64,000 nt of DNA from an uncultured Clostridia bacterium (GCA_934149075.1 CAKPDR010000001.1:173458-237457), one strand, 5' to 3'; shown: positions 15,887 through 25,218, counted from the stretch's first letter. Program-made: numbers and translations. The notes: generated from the sequence alone by a model not told the origin.

Positions 15887-16570
15887 CTATTTTGAAAATC
15901 TAAATACTCTTGTAAATGCTCCTTGTGCTCCTGAAGAAATTTTTACAACATCTCCTGTATGTGGTGCATGTATATATTGGTCTCCTCCTAAATATATTCC
16001 CATATGTTCTTTTCTCCATACAATATCACCAGGTTGAGCATTACTCCAAGAAACTTCATTGCTAGTTCCAATATATTTTTCGTAATCATATGTTGTACGA
16101 GGTAGTGATATTCCATTTTGACCAAATACCCATTGTACGAATCCGGAACAGTCAAAACTATTTGGTCCTTCTGCGCCATATACATATGGGCATCCCAATT
16201 TACTCTTTGCTGTACTTATTATTTTACTATTTCCTCCACTTGAGCTTGATGATGATGGTCTAGCCTTATTGGCAAACATATTATAATATTTTTGAGCTTC
16301 AGCTGCTCTTTCACTAACATTATTTACAGCTGGCTTTTCAAATGTTCTACAGAATATATCAGCTGCCTCATATACACTTCCTGCATTTTGCCAACTTGTA
16401 TATCCGCCTTCACTTAATTCTTTTAATAAATATTTAATTTGCAAATCTTCGTCTCCAATACTCATTCCTAAACTTTTAGCCATATCATATAATTCAGCTT
16501 TGAATTCATACCATGTCCATTGTGCTAATCCATAGCCACCTCCACCGTGGTCCATTATGTACAAAGTCAT
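15887..16570 (-). CDS. C-terminal part of the frameshifted T4SS cell-wall hydrolase (lysozyme end plus NlpC/P60)
   Basis: This ORF continues the 1200-residue ORF upstream. Its first in-frame ATG has no ribosome site, and from about residue 9 (GGGGYGLAQWTWYEFK) it carries on the phage-tail-lysozyme-type domain broken in the other frame. Removing one base at 16547 would join the two into about 1406 residues. After a Ser-rich linker (about 106-114) comes an NlpC/P60 peptidase domain: catalytic Cys in FDCSGFVQWVF, RTTYDYEKY, and the histidine in HMGIYLGGDQYIHAPH. NlpC/P60 enzymes cut peptide stems of peptidoglycan. A lysozyme-like plus NlpC/P60 pair is the layout of Tn916 Orf14-type T4SS hydrolases. 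Separate expression seems unlikely unless frameshifting occurs. Confidence 0.82.
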   Translation of the reverse strand: MTLYIMDHGGGGYGLAQWTWYEFKAELYDMAKSLGMSIGDEDLQIKYLLKELSEGGYTSWQNAGSVYEAADIFCRTFEKPAVNNVSERAAEAQKYYNMFANKARPSSSSSSGGNSKIISTAKSKLGCPYVYGAEGPNSFDCSGFVQWVFGQNGISLPRTTYDYEKYIGTSNEVSWSNAQPGDIVWRKEHMGIYLGGDQYIHAPHTGDVVKISSGAQGAFTRVFRFSK

Positions 16571-19500
16571 ATCTACTAATAACGCCTGAATCTACCTGTT
16601 CCGTATATTGTTTACTTCTGGTATATGGTGGAGTATAGTCTCCTTGAATACCAAATGATACAAATCCAGATTCACATTCAAAGTTTCCTAATGCTCCTGC
16701 TGCTGCATATTTACTGTATCCTGCATCTATAAGCGCCCACCATACTTTTTCTGCAAAAGAGTCTCCATAAAATCCATCAACATTTGTAAATTTACTTGCA
16801 TCATATTGACTGAAGTCGTATTCTGTAACACCGTAATCTTTTCCTGTTGCTTTATATAATAAATATTTTACTAAATCCAAATCAGGTTTTCCATTTTCTT
16901 CTACAATCTCAAACAGCCATTGTGGAACTGATGTTATGTTTTTCCTTGCCGTTATATGCTTTGCTTTTCTAAATATTGTTACAAAATTTAACTCTACTGG
17001 ATCACCGTTCTCATCTACTGCTTTATCTGTTTTTTCTCTTACACTTGGAGTTCCCTCAATATATTTTCTTGTTTCTGTTGAATTCGTAATATTATCAACA
17101 ATATTTATATATCTACTATAATATCTTACAGCATATTGTTCCATAACTGTTACATTTATAGGTCCAACAAATTTTGGATTTGCCGCCGCAAATTTAGATT
17201 TAACTTCTGCTATTGCACTTTGCTTATATTGTTCTGTAACGTCACATGAATGACTCGATCCTGTACTCTCCGGCGTTGAAGGGTAATTCTGATCAGCTTG
17301 TGTTGCTGCACTACTAGTTGTAGTTGTTGTTGGCTCACTATATGTATAATCATTTTTATAGTCGACTATCCATGTATTTGCTCTTGTTAGAACCGCATTT
17401 ATAGTATTTGTATATGTAATAACAGTTTTCTTGGTATTATAAGAATTTGTTTCTACATGTTCATGGTTATTATGTTGACGTATTGCGCTTGAACCTCCTG
17501 CATAAGCAGATATATATATATCAACTTGCGTTTTTCTTTGGTGGTCATAATGCCAATCATCAATTGTTGTATTTACTGTTAAATTATCATATATAGTTAC
17601 TTGTATATCACTTCCAAAAACCAAATCACATAATTCAAATATAAAGTCCTTTTCCTCTCCTACTACTGTTAATGCCCATAAGAAGTCAAATGGCATTGTA
17701 TATTTTTCAACCATTGCCTGGTAATTTACATTTGTCGTTGTCATTGAATATCTTACTGTGCTATATGGCTGTACATTTGGGTCATTTGTCTCTAGGGTTG
17801 TATTTGTTTGATTCCATGTTGCTACAACTGCTACATATCCATTTCCTGAATTTCTTGAATTTGATGTATCACTACCAGAGCCTCCACATTTTTTATTTAT
17901 TTCTTCTATTATTTTATCGTACCATTTTTGATTATCTGACTGTGTTGTTAAATGTAATCCATCACTACTGTTTGGAGTTAAATAACCTTGTTCGTCCTGT
18001 ACACATGAAGCTACATCTAAGAAATAGACGTTTGATTTTGAATCACAATGTTCTTTTACTTTTTGATTATAATTGTCAATTCTTGAATTCATACTTTCTG
18101 CAGATTCACCATCATTATTATTTCTACCAACATGTGTAACGTCTACAACAAATATTGGCTTTCCAGATTTTTCAGATAATTGGTCTATCAAAGTATTCAT
18201 ATCACCATATGTATCAGGATTATTAACACCTAAATATAAAACTATTCCAGATGCATCATCTGGTACATTTATGTTTGATGCCTTCATTTGTGGCCATGCT
18301 GCACTTGCTCCAACTTTTCCATAATAATAACTTGTTTTTGGTATTTTGGGTGAGCAATCTTCAAATAATCCAGCAATCCATGAATCTCCAATAAAGAATA
18401 ACTTACTTTCGTTAATTGATATTCCTGTACCACCTTCAGTACCTCTTGTTGTGCTTCCATCTGGCCAGCCCCATCCTAGCCATCCATGTTGACTTACTCC
18501 ATTCAAATCTGTCAACACATTGTTTGAATTTCTAGGTTTGTTTTCTTGCCATGCAATCCAGTCATCAAGAGATTGAGTTTGTATTGATCCAACATTGTCT
18601 ATAACCTGTCCATTTCCTATATAAATACCAACATGTCCAAATGGTCCTGTATTTCCTGAACCAGTTCCATATACAGCTGCACCTATAGGAATCGCACTTT
18701 TATCTGATGATATTCCATTTGCCAAATATGAATCATATGCTGAATTAAGTCTGTTTACACTTATACCCGCATTTGTATAAACATCATCAACCCATTGCAA
18801 ACATCTATATAATCCAGGACATGGCGTAGTTTTTGTTGCATCTAAAATTGCTTGTGATATATCTGTACTAACATCTTGTCCAGCAGCCGTAGAATTTCCT
18901 CCTGTTGGTTTATTCTTCTCTTCCCATGTATCAAAGTCATAATAAAATTCCCCTATTTGCGCTCTTCTCTCTTCACTTGTATAACCAAAAGGGTCACTTT
19001 CTGGTGTTGGATGACAATAATATGTCCATTGTCCACCCCCAACACTTCCTCCTTGATGAATAATTGATTTGTACTGTTCATATTGATTTGGATCACTTTT
19101 ATTTATACTTACTCCATCATTTGTAACATCTGCAATATCTGATAAGCTATCATGTTCATCAACATATCCTGGTAAAGTTCTCTTACCCTGAACTAATATT
19201 ATCCTCGCTAATTCCAATACATCAGGATGTTCTGCAATAGATCCATTTCCACTTGTAACAAAAGAATCCATGTAAGATGCTGCATTTGCAAACCATCCAC
19301 TTCTTTTTACATAGTCATACACAGATGAATAACCATTATTTTTTTCTCTTTCATATAAATTAGCCATTAATGAAAGTTCCGCTGCATTTCCTTTTAAGTT
19401 TCCAGCACCTTGTTCCTGTAAAGCAACAGTTGCTAAAGCTTTTAATTGATCTTCTGTTAAATCTGTATATTTCTCAAATTCACCGACTCCTCCAGTTCCC

Positions 19501-20108
19501 CTAAGAGTTGATGTAGAAGACTTTTTTAAAGTAAAATGTTTTAATGCATTTTGCTTTGCTTCTTCACTTCCACTATTATTATATTCCTCTATATAACCTT
19601 GAAAAGTTGCTGGATCTACATATGTCATAGTTGTAGCAGTATCCGCTGTTTGACCATTACTTGCTCTTTTTAACTTTACAATTCCTTGTAACTGGTCTTC
19701 ATTTTTTATAATTTCATCCCAATCTATTGGCTCATCTGGGTTTTTTCGAGTATCTGGATATTGTGTAACAATCTCTGCTTTCATCAATCTTGCTAATTCT
19801 CTAGGATTGCTTAAGTATCTATCAACTCTACTTCCATTTTTTATCATTTCATCCCATAGTTCCTGAGCAGTTTTTCCACTTTTTATTGTACCATCTTTAT
19901 CTACAGTAACATCATTTATATATGTTGATGCAGCATATGGCGTACTGCTCATATCTCCTTCTTTATAAATCCCATCATCTACGGTTAAAAAATATGATAT
20001 TGCTGATACAATAATAATAAAAATTATTGGTATAATTATAATAGGAAGAATTCTTTTTAATGTTTTTTTCAAAACGCTTTTTGACTTTGTTTTGAAATCA
20101 TCTTCCAT
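16506..20108 (-). CDS. Giant T4SS-associated multidomain cell-wall hydrolase (N-terminal frame)
   Basis: This is the first gene of the T4SS-1 cluster. It has one membrane helix (about 19-41) and then an extracellular array. There is a helical region with LTEDQLKALATVALQEQGAG (about 217-320) that weakly recalls SleB-type hydrolases. A CHAP/NlpC-like domain follows with Cys in CPGLYRCLQWVDDVY and His in FGHVGIYIGNG (about 415-550). Next is an SGNH/GDSL esterase-like domain with FIGDSW, LYLGVNNPD and SDGLHL (about 568-750). A long unassigned region (750-1110) leads to the start of a phage-tail-lysozyme domain (AAAGALGNFECESGF, about 1135). The reading frame is lost after FVHNGP near 16547 and resumes in the next ORF. 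ATG 20108 is preceded by AGGTGGTGAT. I infer a role in opening the wall for the T4SS. Confidence 0.85.
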   Translation of the reverse strand: MEDDFKTKSKSVLKKTLKRILPIIIIPIIFIIIVSAISYFLTVDDGIYKEGDMSSTPYAASTYINDVTVDKDGTIKSGKTAQELWDEMIKNGSRVDRYLSNPRELARLMKAEIVTQYPDTRKNPDEPIDWDEIIKNEDQLQGIVKLKRASNGQTADTATTMTYVDPATFQGYIEEYNNSGSEEAKQNALKHFTLKKSSTSTLRGTGGVGEFEKYTDLTEDQLKALATVALQEQGAGNLKGNAAELSLMANLYEREKNNGYSSVYDYVKRSGWFANAASYMDSFVTSGNGSIAEHPDVLELARIILVQGKRTLPGYVDEHDSLSDIADVTNDGVSINKSDPNQYEQYKSIIHQGGSVGGGQWTYYCHPTPESDPFGYTSEERRAQIGEFYYDFDTWEEKNKPTGGNSTAAGQDVSTDISQAILDATKTTPCPGLYRCLQWVDDVYTNAGISVNRLNSAYDSYLANGISSDKSAIPIGAAVYGTGSGNTGPFGHVGIYIGNGQVIDNVGSIQTQSLDDWIAWQENKPRNSNNVLTDLNGVSQHGWLGWGWPDGSTTRGTEGGTGISINESKLFFIGDSWIAGLFEDCSPKIPKTSYYYGKVGASAAWPQMKASNINVPDDASGIVLYLGVNNPDTYGDMNTLIDQLSEKSGKPIFVVDVTHVGRNNNDGESAESMNSRIDNYNQKVKEHCDSKSNVYFLDVASCVQDEQGYLTPNSSDGLHLTTQSDNQKWYDKIIEEINKKCGGSGSDTSNSRNSGNGYVAVVATWNQTNTTLETNDPNVQPYSTVRYSMTTTNVNYQAMVEKYTMPFDFLWALTVVGEEKDFIFELCDLVFGSDIQVTIYDNLTVNTTIDDWHYDHQRKTQVDIYISAYAGGSSAIRQHNNHEHVETNSYNTKKTVITYTNTINAVLTRANTWIVDYKNDYTYSEPTTTTTSSAATQADQNYPSTPESTGSSHSCDVTEQYKQSAIAEVKSKFAAANPKFVGPINVTVMEQYAVRYYSRYINIVDNITNSTETRKYIEGTPSVREKTDKAVDENGDPVELNFVTIFRKAKHITARKNITSVPQWLFEIVEENGKPDLDLVKYLLYKATGKDYGVTEYDFSQYDASKFTNVDGFYGDSFAEKVWWALIDAGYSKYAAAGALGNFECESGFVSFGIQGDYTPPYTRSKQYTEQVDSGVISRYDFVHNGPRWRWLWISTMDMV

Positions 20109-20196
20109 ATCACCACCTCGTTTCTTAGTACATTTTTATATCACCTTTATTTCAATTGTTTATTTGCTTAGTGTTATGGCATATATTCTCTATTTA

Positions 20197-20225
20197 ATTA
20201 TATAATAATTAGAGTTTTTTTTCAA
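20197..20225 (-). promoter_or_regulatory. Sigma-A-like promoter of T4SS-1
   Basis: On the minus strand TTGAAA (20225-20220), a 17-base spacer and TATAAT (20202-20197) lie about 90 bases before the hydrolase start codon. Confidence 0.7.
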
Positions 20226-20261
20226 GTTTTTTAGACATTTTTCACCATTTTGCAAAATAAA

Positions 20262-20286
20262 AAATGCCCATATAAAGGACATTCTT
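20262..20286 (-). terminator. Terminator after tRNA-Ser(GCU)
   Basis: Read on the minus strand, AATGTCC and GGGCATT pair around a short loop and are followed by a T run, just after the tRNA 3' end. Confidence 0.6.
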
Positions 20287-20289
20287 TAC

Positions 20290-20379
20290 TGGCGGAGATG
20301 AGAGGGTTCGAACCTCCGCGCCGTGTTACCGACCTAACTGTTTAGCAAACAGTCCCCTTCACCACTTGGGTACATCTCC
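20290..20379 (-). tRNA. tRNA-Ser(GCU)
   Basis: The acceptor stem GGAGATG/CATCTCC is followed by G and an encoded CCA. The anticodon loop reads TTTGCTAAA with anticodon GCT (flanks CTG/CAG). There is a long class II variable arm and the T loop GGTTCGAACC. At 90 bases it is normal for tRNA-Ser. It lies upstream of T4SS-1 on the same strand. Confidence 0.95.
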
Positions 20380-20462
20380 ATATACTATTTAATTGAGCTA
20401 CTTTTTCTTCACGATTCTTATTATAATATATTTTTCAAATCGAGTCAATATTTTTTAACAAA

Positions 20463-20498
20463 AAACATATCATCGCTTATGTAATGATATGTCTTTTA
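20463..20498 (-). terminator. Terminator after tRNA-Ser(UGA)
   Basis: ACATATCAT pairs with ATGATATGT around a loop of about ten bases; on the minus strand it follows the tRNA and is trailed by T-rich sequence. Confidence 0.65.
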
Positions 20499-20503
20499 TT
20501 TTG

Positions 20504-20595
<92 letters not shown>

Positions 20596-20688
20596 GTGTC
20601 TCGCGACAGTACTTATATTACCACACTTTCCTATCGCTTGTCAAGGCTTTTTTTAATTATTTTTCTTTTTTATTTTATGCCTACTTTT

Positions 20689-21567
20689 TTATATATTTTG
20701 TTCTCCCTTTATAAGGTTTAACATTCTCTCTAAATCTTCATTATTGTGATATTCTATTATAATTCTTCCTTTTCTTTTTCCTTGATCTAATTTAACCTTT
20801 GTTCCAAAGAAACCTTGAAATCTATCTTCTATATCTTCATACAAATATCTATATTTAGGGTCTATCTTCTTTTCATTTTTAGTAATTCTATTTTTACTTT
20901 CAGCTTGTCTAACAGATTCTCCTCTATCAATCATTCTTAGGGCTGCAGCATATTGACGATCTGCATCTTCTATTCCTGCCAAAGCTTTGCAATGTCCCTC
21001 AGTTAGTTTACCCTGTTTTACTAATTCCAATACATCTGGAGCTAAATATAATATTCTAACAGTATTTGAAATAGTACTTCTACTCTTTCCCAATTTCTTT
21101 GATACTTGTTCTTGTGTTAATCCATATTTGTCCATCAATCTACGTATTCCCAAAGCCTTTTCAAATGGATTTAAATCTTCTCTTTGTATATTTTCTATTA
21201 AAGCTATTTCTTTATTAGTTTGTTCATCATCATCTCTAATTATAGCTGGAATTTCTTCTAATCCAGCAATTTTTGCAGCTCTCCATCTTCTTTCACCAGC
21301 AACAATTCCATAATATCCATCTCGTTTTGATACTACAATTGGCTGTATTACACCATATGTTTTTATTGATTCAGCCAATTCTTCTAAAGATTCTTGGTTG
21401 AAATTTTTTCTTGGTTGTTCTCTATTAGGCTCAACCTCTGTTATTTTCAATGATTTTAAATTTTCATTACTTTCAATTTCTTCTTCTTTTTGTTCTTCTT
21501 GCATTTCCATTGGTGCTCCCCCAAATAAAGCATCTAATCCTTTTCCTAGCCCAGTCATTTTTGGCAT
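20689..21567 (-). CDS. parB: Chromosome-partitioning protein ParB (Spo0J)
   Basis: ParB/Spo0J binds parS centromere sites near the origin, spreads as a CTP-dependent clamp and guides chromosome segregation with ParA. The 292-residue protein begins with the family hallmark GLGKGLDALFGG, has the ParB/Srx CTPase motif GERRWRAAK (about 116-124) and the KLGKSRSTISNT helix-turn-helix (about 161-172). It ends with the dimerisation domain (KRKGRIIIEYHNNEDLERML). It starts 43 bases after parA and is co-directional with it. I did not find an intact parS consensus by eye. Confidence 0.96.
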   Translation of the reverse strand: MPKMTGLGKGLDALFGGAPMEMQEEQKEEEIESNENLKSLKITEVEPNREQPRKNFNQESLEELAESIKTYGVIQPIVVSKRDGYYGIVAGERRWRAAKIAGLEEIPAIIRDDDEQTNKEIALIENIQREDLNPFEKALGIRRLMDKYGLTQEQVSKKLGKSRSTISNTVRILYLAPDVLELVKQGKLTEGHCKALAGIEDADRQYAAALRMIDRGESVRQAESKNRITKNEKKIDPKYRYLYEDIEDRFQGFFGTKVKLDQGKRKGRIIIEYHNNEDLERMLNLIKGEQNI

Positions 21568-21609
21568 ATCTATTCCCCCTAATCTTTTTTATTTAAATTA
21601 TTATTTTTA

Positions 21610-22371
21610 TTAAGCATTATTCTTCAAAAACTCTTTTGTTAGTTTGTCATATGCCTTAGCTCCCTTAGATCTTGCATCATATAATGAAATTGGCATTCCA
21701 TAACTTGGAGCTTCACTTAGTCTTACATTTCTTGGTATTACAGTTTTATAAACTTTATCTTCAAAATATTTTTTTACTTCTTTCACTACTTGGTTAGAAA
21801 GGTTTGTTCTTGCATCATACATTGTTAATAAAGCCCCTTCTATCTCTAAGCTTTTATTTAAATGTTTTTTTACTAAATTTACAGTATTTAACAATTGTCC
21901 TAATCCCTCAAGAGCAAAATATTCACACTGAACAGGAATCAATACACTATCAGAAGCAGTAAAAGCATTTAATGTAACTAGCCCTAAAGATGGTGGACAA
22001 TCAATCAAAACATAGTCAAATTGATCTTTAACCTCATCTAATTTTACTTTCAGCCTTTGTTCCCTAGACATCATAGATACAAGCTCTACCTCAGCCCCAG
22101 CCAAACTTATGTTTGAAGGGCAAATCTTTAAATTCTTAATTGCTGTATCTTGCACTGTTTCAACAAATGTTGTATCACCTACCAAGATATCATAAACTGA
22201 AAATTCTAATTCTTTTGTAATACCTAATCCACTTGTCGCATTTCCTTGAGGGTCAGTATCAATTAATAAAACTTTTTTTCCTTTCTTTGCCAACAAAGTA
22301 CTCAAATTTACTGTTGTTGTTGTTTTTCCAACTCCACCTTTTTGATTTGCTACTGATATAACTTTTCCCAT
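21610..22371 (-). CDS. parA: Chromosome-partitioning ATPase ParA (Soj)
   Basis: This is a Walker-type ATPase of 253 residues that partners ParB in origin segregation; in B. subtilis Soj also regulates DnaA. The deviant Walker A KGGVGKTTTTVNL with its signature lysine lies at about 10-22, Walker A' is VLIDCPPSLGLVT (about 121-133), and VIPRNVRLSEAPSYG is near the C-terminus. All are hallmark motifs for chromosomal Soj rather than plasmid ParA. The order rsmG-parA-parB on the same strand matches the standard Firmicute origin layout. Confidence 0.97.
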   Translation of the reverse strand: MGKVISVANQKGGVGKTTTTVNLSTLLAKKGKKVLLIDTDPQGNATSGLGITKELEFSVYDILVGDTTFVETVQDTAIKNLKICPSNISLAGAEVELVSMMSREQRLKVKLDEVKDQFDYVLIDCPPSLGLVTLNAFTASDSVLIPVQCEYFALEGLGQLLNTVNLVKKHLNKSLEIEGALLTMYDARTNLSNQVVKEVKKYFEDKVYKTVIPRNVRLSEAPSYGMPISLYDARSKGAKAYDKLTKEFLKNNA

Positions 22372-22506
22372 TTTTGCGTCATCCTTTCTTAAATTGCTAA
22401 ATTTTTACTTTTGTAAATTTCTTTACTTATAATATATAATTTTTTTCAATATGTCAATAGATTTTTTAATTTTTACCAATGGGAACATTTAATTTTAGCA
22501 AAAAAA

Positions 22507-22533
22507 TTACCAGTAGGGACGTCCCTCTGGTAA
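22507..22533. repeat. REP-like palindrome after rsmG
   Basis: TTACCAGTAGGGAC is followed directly by GTCCCTCTGGTAA, pairing over 13 bases with one bulge. It belongs to a dispersed family sharing the core ACCAGT-GGGAC (see 23297-23352 and 63933-64000). Because it lies just downstream of the rsmG stop it could also help end transcription. Confidence 0.65.
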
Positions 22534-22542
22534 ATCATATCA

Positions 22543-23265
22543 TTATTTAATTGGTTCTTTACTTGGAATTCCAGACTTTCTAGGATATTTACCTGGTGTA
22601 TGTTCTTCTTTTTTTATCAATACTATTGTTCTTTCAATATCTGTTTGAGGTAAATTAAATTCTTCTATCTTATCAATCTTTCCTCCTAATGTTTTAATTG
22701 CCTTTTCTGCTGCTTTTATTTCTTCTTGCGCTCCTCCTGCTTTCATACTTATTACTTTTCCATCTTTTTTTACAAGAGGAATTAAATATTCTGATAATGT
22801 TGATAAATTTGCAACTGCTCTTGATGTTGCTATATCAAAGCTTTCTCTATATCTCTTATTCTGACCTAAATCTTCTGCTCTTGCATGGATTATTTCTATA
22901 TTTTTCAAATTAAGTTTATTTACAACTTCTTGCAAAAATATTAATCTCTTATTTAAAGAATCTGCTAATGTTATTTTTAATGTAGGATTCATTATCCCTA
23001 GCGGTACCCCTGGAAATCCAGCTCCTGTTCCCACATCAATTATTTTGGAATTATTTTCAATTTTATTTAAGATGGTTATTGAATCTATAAAATGTTTTAA
23101 AATAATCTCATTTGGTTCAATTATAGCCGTTAAATTCATTTTTTCATTCCATTCAATTAGCATATTCATGTACACGAAAAACTGTTCAAGTTGCTCCACA
23201 CAAAAATGAAAATCAGAAATTTTTTCGTATTCTTTCATTTTATTAAAAAACTCTTCCATCCTCAT
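22543..23265 (-). CDS. rsmG: 16S rRNA (guanine-527 N7) methyltransferase RsmG
   Basis: RsmG (GidB) methylates G527 of 16S rRNA. The 240-residue protein has LIEWNEKMNLTAI (about 36-48), the SAM-binding glycine motif IIDVGTGAGFPGVPLGI (about 74-90), TLADSLNKRLIFL and the SRAVANLSTLSEY motif, all diagnostic of the family. The start at 23265 has AGAGG eight bases upstream; a second ATG two codons later is an alternative. The final residues (GKYPRKSGIPSKEPIK) are the typical basic tail. It lies between mnmG and parA with REP-like elements at both ends. Confidence 0.96.
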   Translation of the reverse strand: MRMEEFFNKMKEYEKISDFHFCVEQLEQFFVYMNMLIEWNEKMNLTAIIEPNEIILKHFIDSITILNKIENNSKIIDVGTGAGFPGVPLGIMNPTLKITLADSLNKRLIFLQEVVNKLNLKNIEIIHARAEDLGQNKRYRESFDIATSRAVANLSTLSEYLIPLVKKDGKVISMKAGGAQEEIKAAEKAIKTLGGKIDKIEEFNLPQTDIERTIVLIKKEEHTPGKYPRKSGIPSKEPIK

Positions 23266-23296
23266 TATATCTACCTCTTTCTCTTTTTTCGCTATA

Positions 23297-23352
23297 ACAA
23301 TGGGTGTCCCCAGTGGTAAAAAATTTTACCATTAATGGGTGTCCCTACTGGT
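23297..23352 (-). repeat. Two REP-like elements between rsmG and mnmG
   Basis: On the minus strand two copies of ACCA-GTAGGGACACCCAT-type sequence follow one another: TTACCAGTAGGGACACCCAT and then TTACCACTGGGGACACCCAT, the first followed by TAATGGTAAAA. The first copy overlaps the end of mnmG and supplies its last codons and stop. The same core lies in two direct copies at the right end of the window. Confidence 0.75.
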
Positions 23353-25218
23353 AAAATTCTTAAAAAATACCAATAAAACTGATATGTCTGCAGGTGAAAC
23401 TCCAGAAATTCTAGAAGCCTGTCCTATTGAATGTGGTTTATGTTTATTAAGTTTTTGCTTAGCTTCTAAACTAATTCCTTTAATTGTATCATAGTCAAAT
23501 TCATCTGGCAATAATTTTTTCTCCATTTTTTTGAATCTTTCAACTTGTGCTTCTTGCATTTTTATATACCCATCATATTTTACCTGTATTTCCACTTCTT
23601 CTTTTATTTGCTCTCCTAATTCTGGTCTTTCTTTATCTATTTCTTCAAGTGAATCATATGTGATTTCTGTTCTTTTTAATAATTCCGCAAGTGTTGAACC
23701 TGTTGTAAGTTCTGATGTTCCTTGCTTTTTCAGGTATTCATTTACTTCCTTCGTAGGTTTTACGATAGTTTCTTCTAATCTTTTCTTTTCTACATTAATC
23801 TTTTGTTTCTTTTTTGCAAATTTTTCATATCTCTCATCTGAAATTAAACCTATTTCATGCCCTTTTTCAGTTAATCTTAAATCCGCGTTGTCTTGCCTTA
23901 GAAGTAGCCTATATTCAGCTCTTGATGTCATCATTCTATATGGCTCATTTGTTCCTTTTGTTACAATATCATCAATTAAAACTCCAATATATGCTTCTGT
24001 TCTATCTAATATCATTGGTTCTTTTCCTTTTATTTTCTGTGAAGCATTTATTCCAGCAATTAAGCCTTGACATGCAGCTTCTTCATATCCTGATGTACCA
24101 TTTGTTTGACCTGCAAAAAACAATCCTTCTATATTTTTATACTCTAATGACAATTTTAATTCTGATGGATCAATACAATCATACTCTATTGCATAAGCAG
24201 GACGTGTAAATTCGCAGTGTTCTAGGCCTGGAAGTGTCCTGTACATGGCTATTTGTACATCTTCTGGAAGAGATGAACTCATTCCTTGTATATACATTTC
24301 ATCAGTATCCATTCCTATTGGCTCTACAAAAACCTGATGTCTTTCTTTATCTGCAAATCTTACAACTTTATCTTCTATAGAAGGACAATATCTTGGTCCA
24401 GTTCCCTCTATTTCTCCACCATATAATGGTGATCTATGTAAATTTTCTCTTATTATTCTATGTGTTTCTGCATTTGTATAAGTTAGCCAACAATTTACTT
24501 GACTAAAATTTTTCATTTTATCTTCAAATGAGAATGGAATTATGTCTGAATCGCCGGTTTGAACCTCCATTTTCGAAAAATCTATACTTTTTTTATTTAT
24601 TCTTGCTGGTGTTCCTGTTTTAAATCTTATTAAATTTACACCTATTTTTCTTAATGATTCTGATAATTTATTTGCTGGAAACACTCCATCTGGTCCACTT
24701 TCTCTTGAATAATCTCCAATGAAGATTTTTCCTTTTAAATATGTTCCAGTTGCAACAATTATTGATTTAACATTATATATTGCACCTATATCTGTTTCTA
24801 TTGATTTTACTTTGTTGTTTTTCAACTTTATGTCAACTATTTCAGCCTGTTTTAAATCTAAATTTTCTTGTTTTTCTAATGTATGTTTCATCTCCATTTG
24901 ATATCTTTTTCTATCTGCTTGTGCTCTTAATGAATGTACTGCTGGTCCTTTTGAAGTATTAAGCATTTTTATTTGTATCATTGTTTTATCTATATTTTTC
25001 GCCATTTCTCCTCCAAGAGCGTCTATTTCTCTTACTAAATGTCCTTTTGAACTTCCACCTATATGTGGATTACATGGCATGTTTGCTACTGCTTCTAAAC
25101 TTATTGAGAATATCGCTGTTTTCATTCCAAGTCTTGCTGATGCTAATGCAGCTTCACATCCTGCATGTCCTGCTCCAATTACTACTACGTCATATTCTCC
25201 TGCATAATATGTACTCAT
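23332..25218 (-). CDS. mnmG: tRNA uridine-5-carboxymethylaminomethyl modification enzyme MnmG (GidA)
   Basis: MnmG is the FAD-dependent partner of MnmE in the cmnm5 modification of the wobble uridine. The 628-residue protein begins with the FAD motif VVVIGAGHAGCEAALA (about 11-26), has PCNPHIGGSSKGHLVREIDA (about 49-68), RYCPSIEDKVVRF, and TNGTSGYEEAACQGLIAG (about 370-387). The C-terminal region contains SGVSPADISVLLVF. The last residues, TSRDTH, are not typical; they are encoded by a REP-like repeat (23332-23350) that also provides the TAA stop. The length is otherwise normal, so function is probably intact. Confidence 0.97.
   Translation of the reverse strand: MSTYYAGEYDVVVIGAGHAGCEAALASARLGMKTAIFSISLEAVANMPCNPHIGGSSKGHLVREIDALGGEMAKNIDKTMIQIKMLNTSKGPAVHSLRAQADRKRYQMEMKHTLEKQENLDLKQAEIVDIKLKNNKVKSIETDIGAIYNVKSIIVATGTYLKGKIFIGDYSRESGPDGVFPANKLSESLRKIGVNLIRFKTGTPARINKKSIDFSKMEVQTGDSDIIPFSFEDKMKNFSQVNCWLTYTNAETHRIIRENLHRSPLYGGEIEGTGPRYCPSIEDKVVRFADKERHQVFVEPIGMDTDEMYIQGMSSSLPEDVQIAMYRTLPGLEHCEFTRPAYAIEYDCIDPSELKLSLEYKNIEGLFFAGQTNGTSGYEEAACQGLIAGINASQKIKGKEPMILDRTEAYIGVLIDDIVTKGTNEPYRMMTSRAEYRLLLRQDNADLRLTEKGHEIGLISDERYEKFAKKKQKINVEKKRLEETIVKPTKEVNEYLKKQGTSELTTGSTLAELLKRTEITYDSLEEIDKERPELGEQIKEEVEIQVKYDGYIKMQEAQVERFKKMEKKLLPDEFDYDTIKGISLEAKQKLNKHKPHSIGQASRISGVSPADISVLLVFFKNFTSRDTH

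Noticed and set aside
16537..16557. Programmed ribosomal frameshift in the hydrolase gene
   Set aside because: The site CCA-CGG lacks a recognisable slippery run or stimulatory stop codon, so I treat the shift as a mutation or assembly error until shown otherwise.
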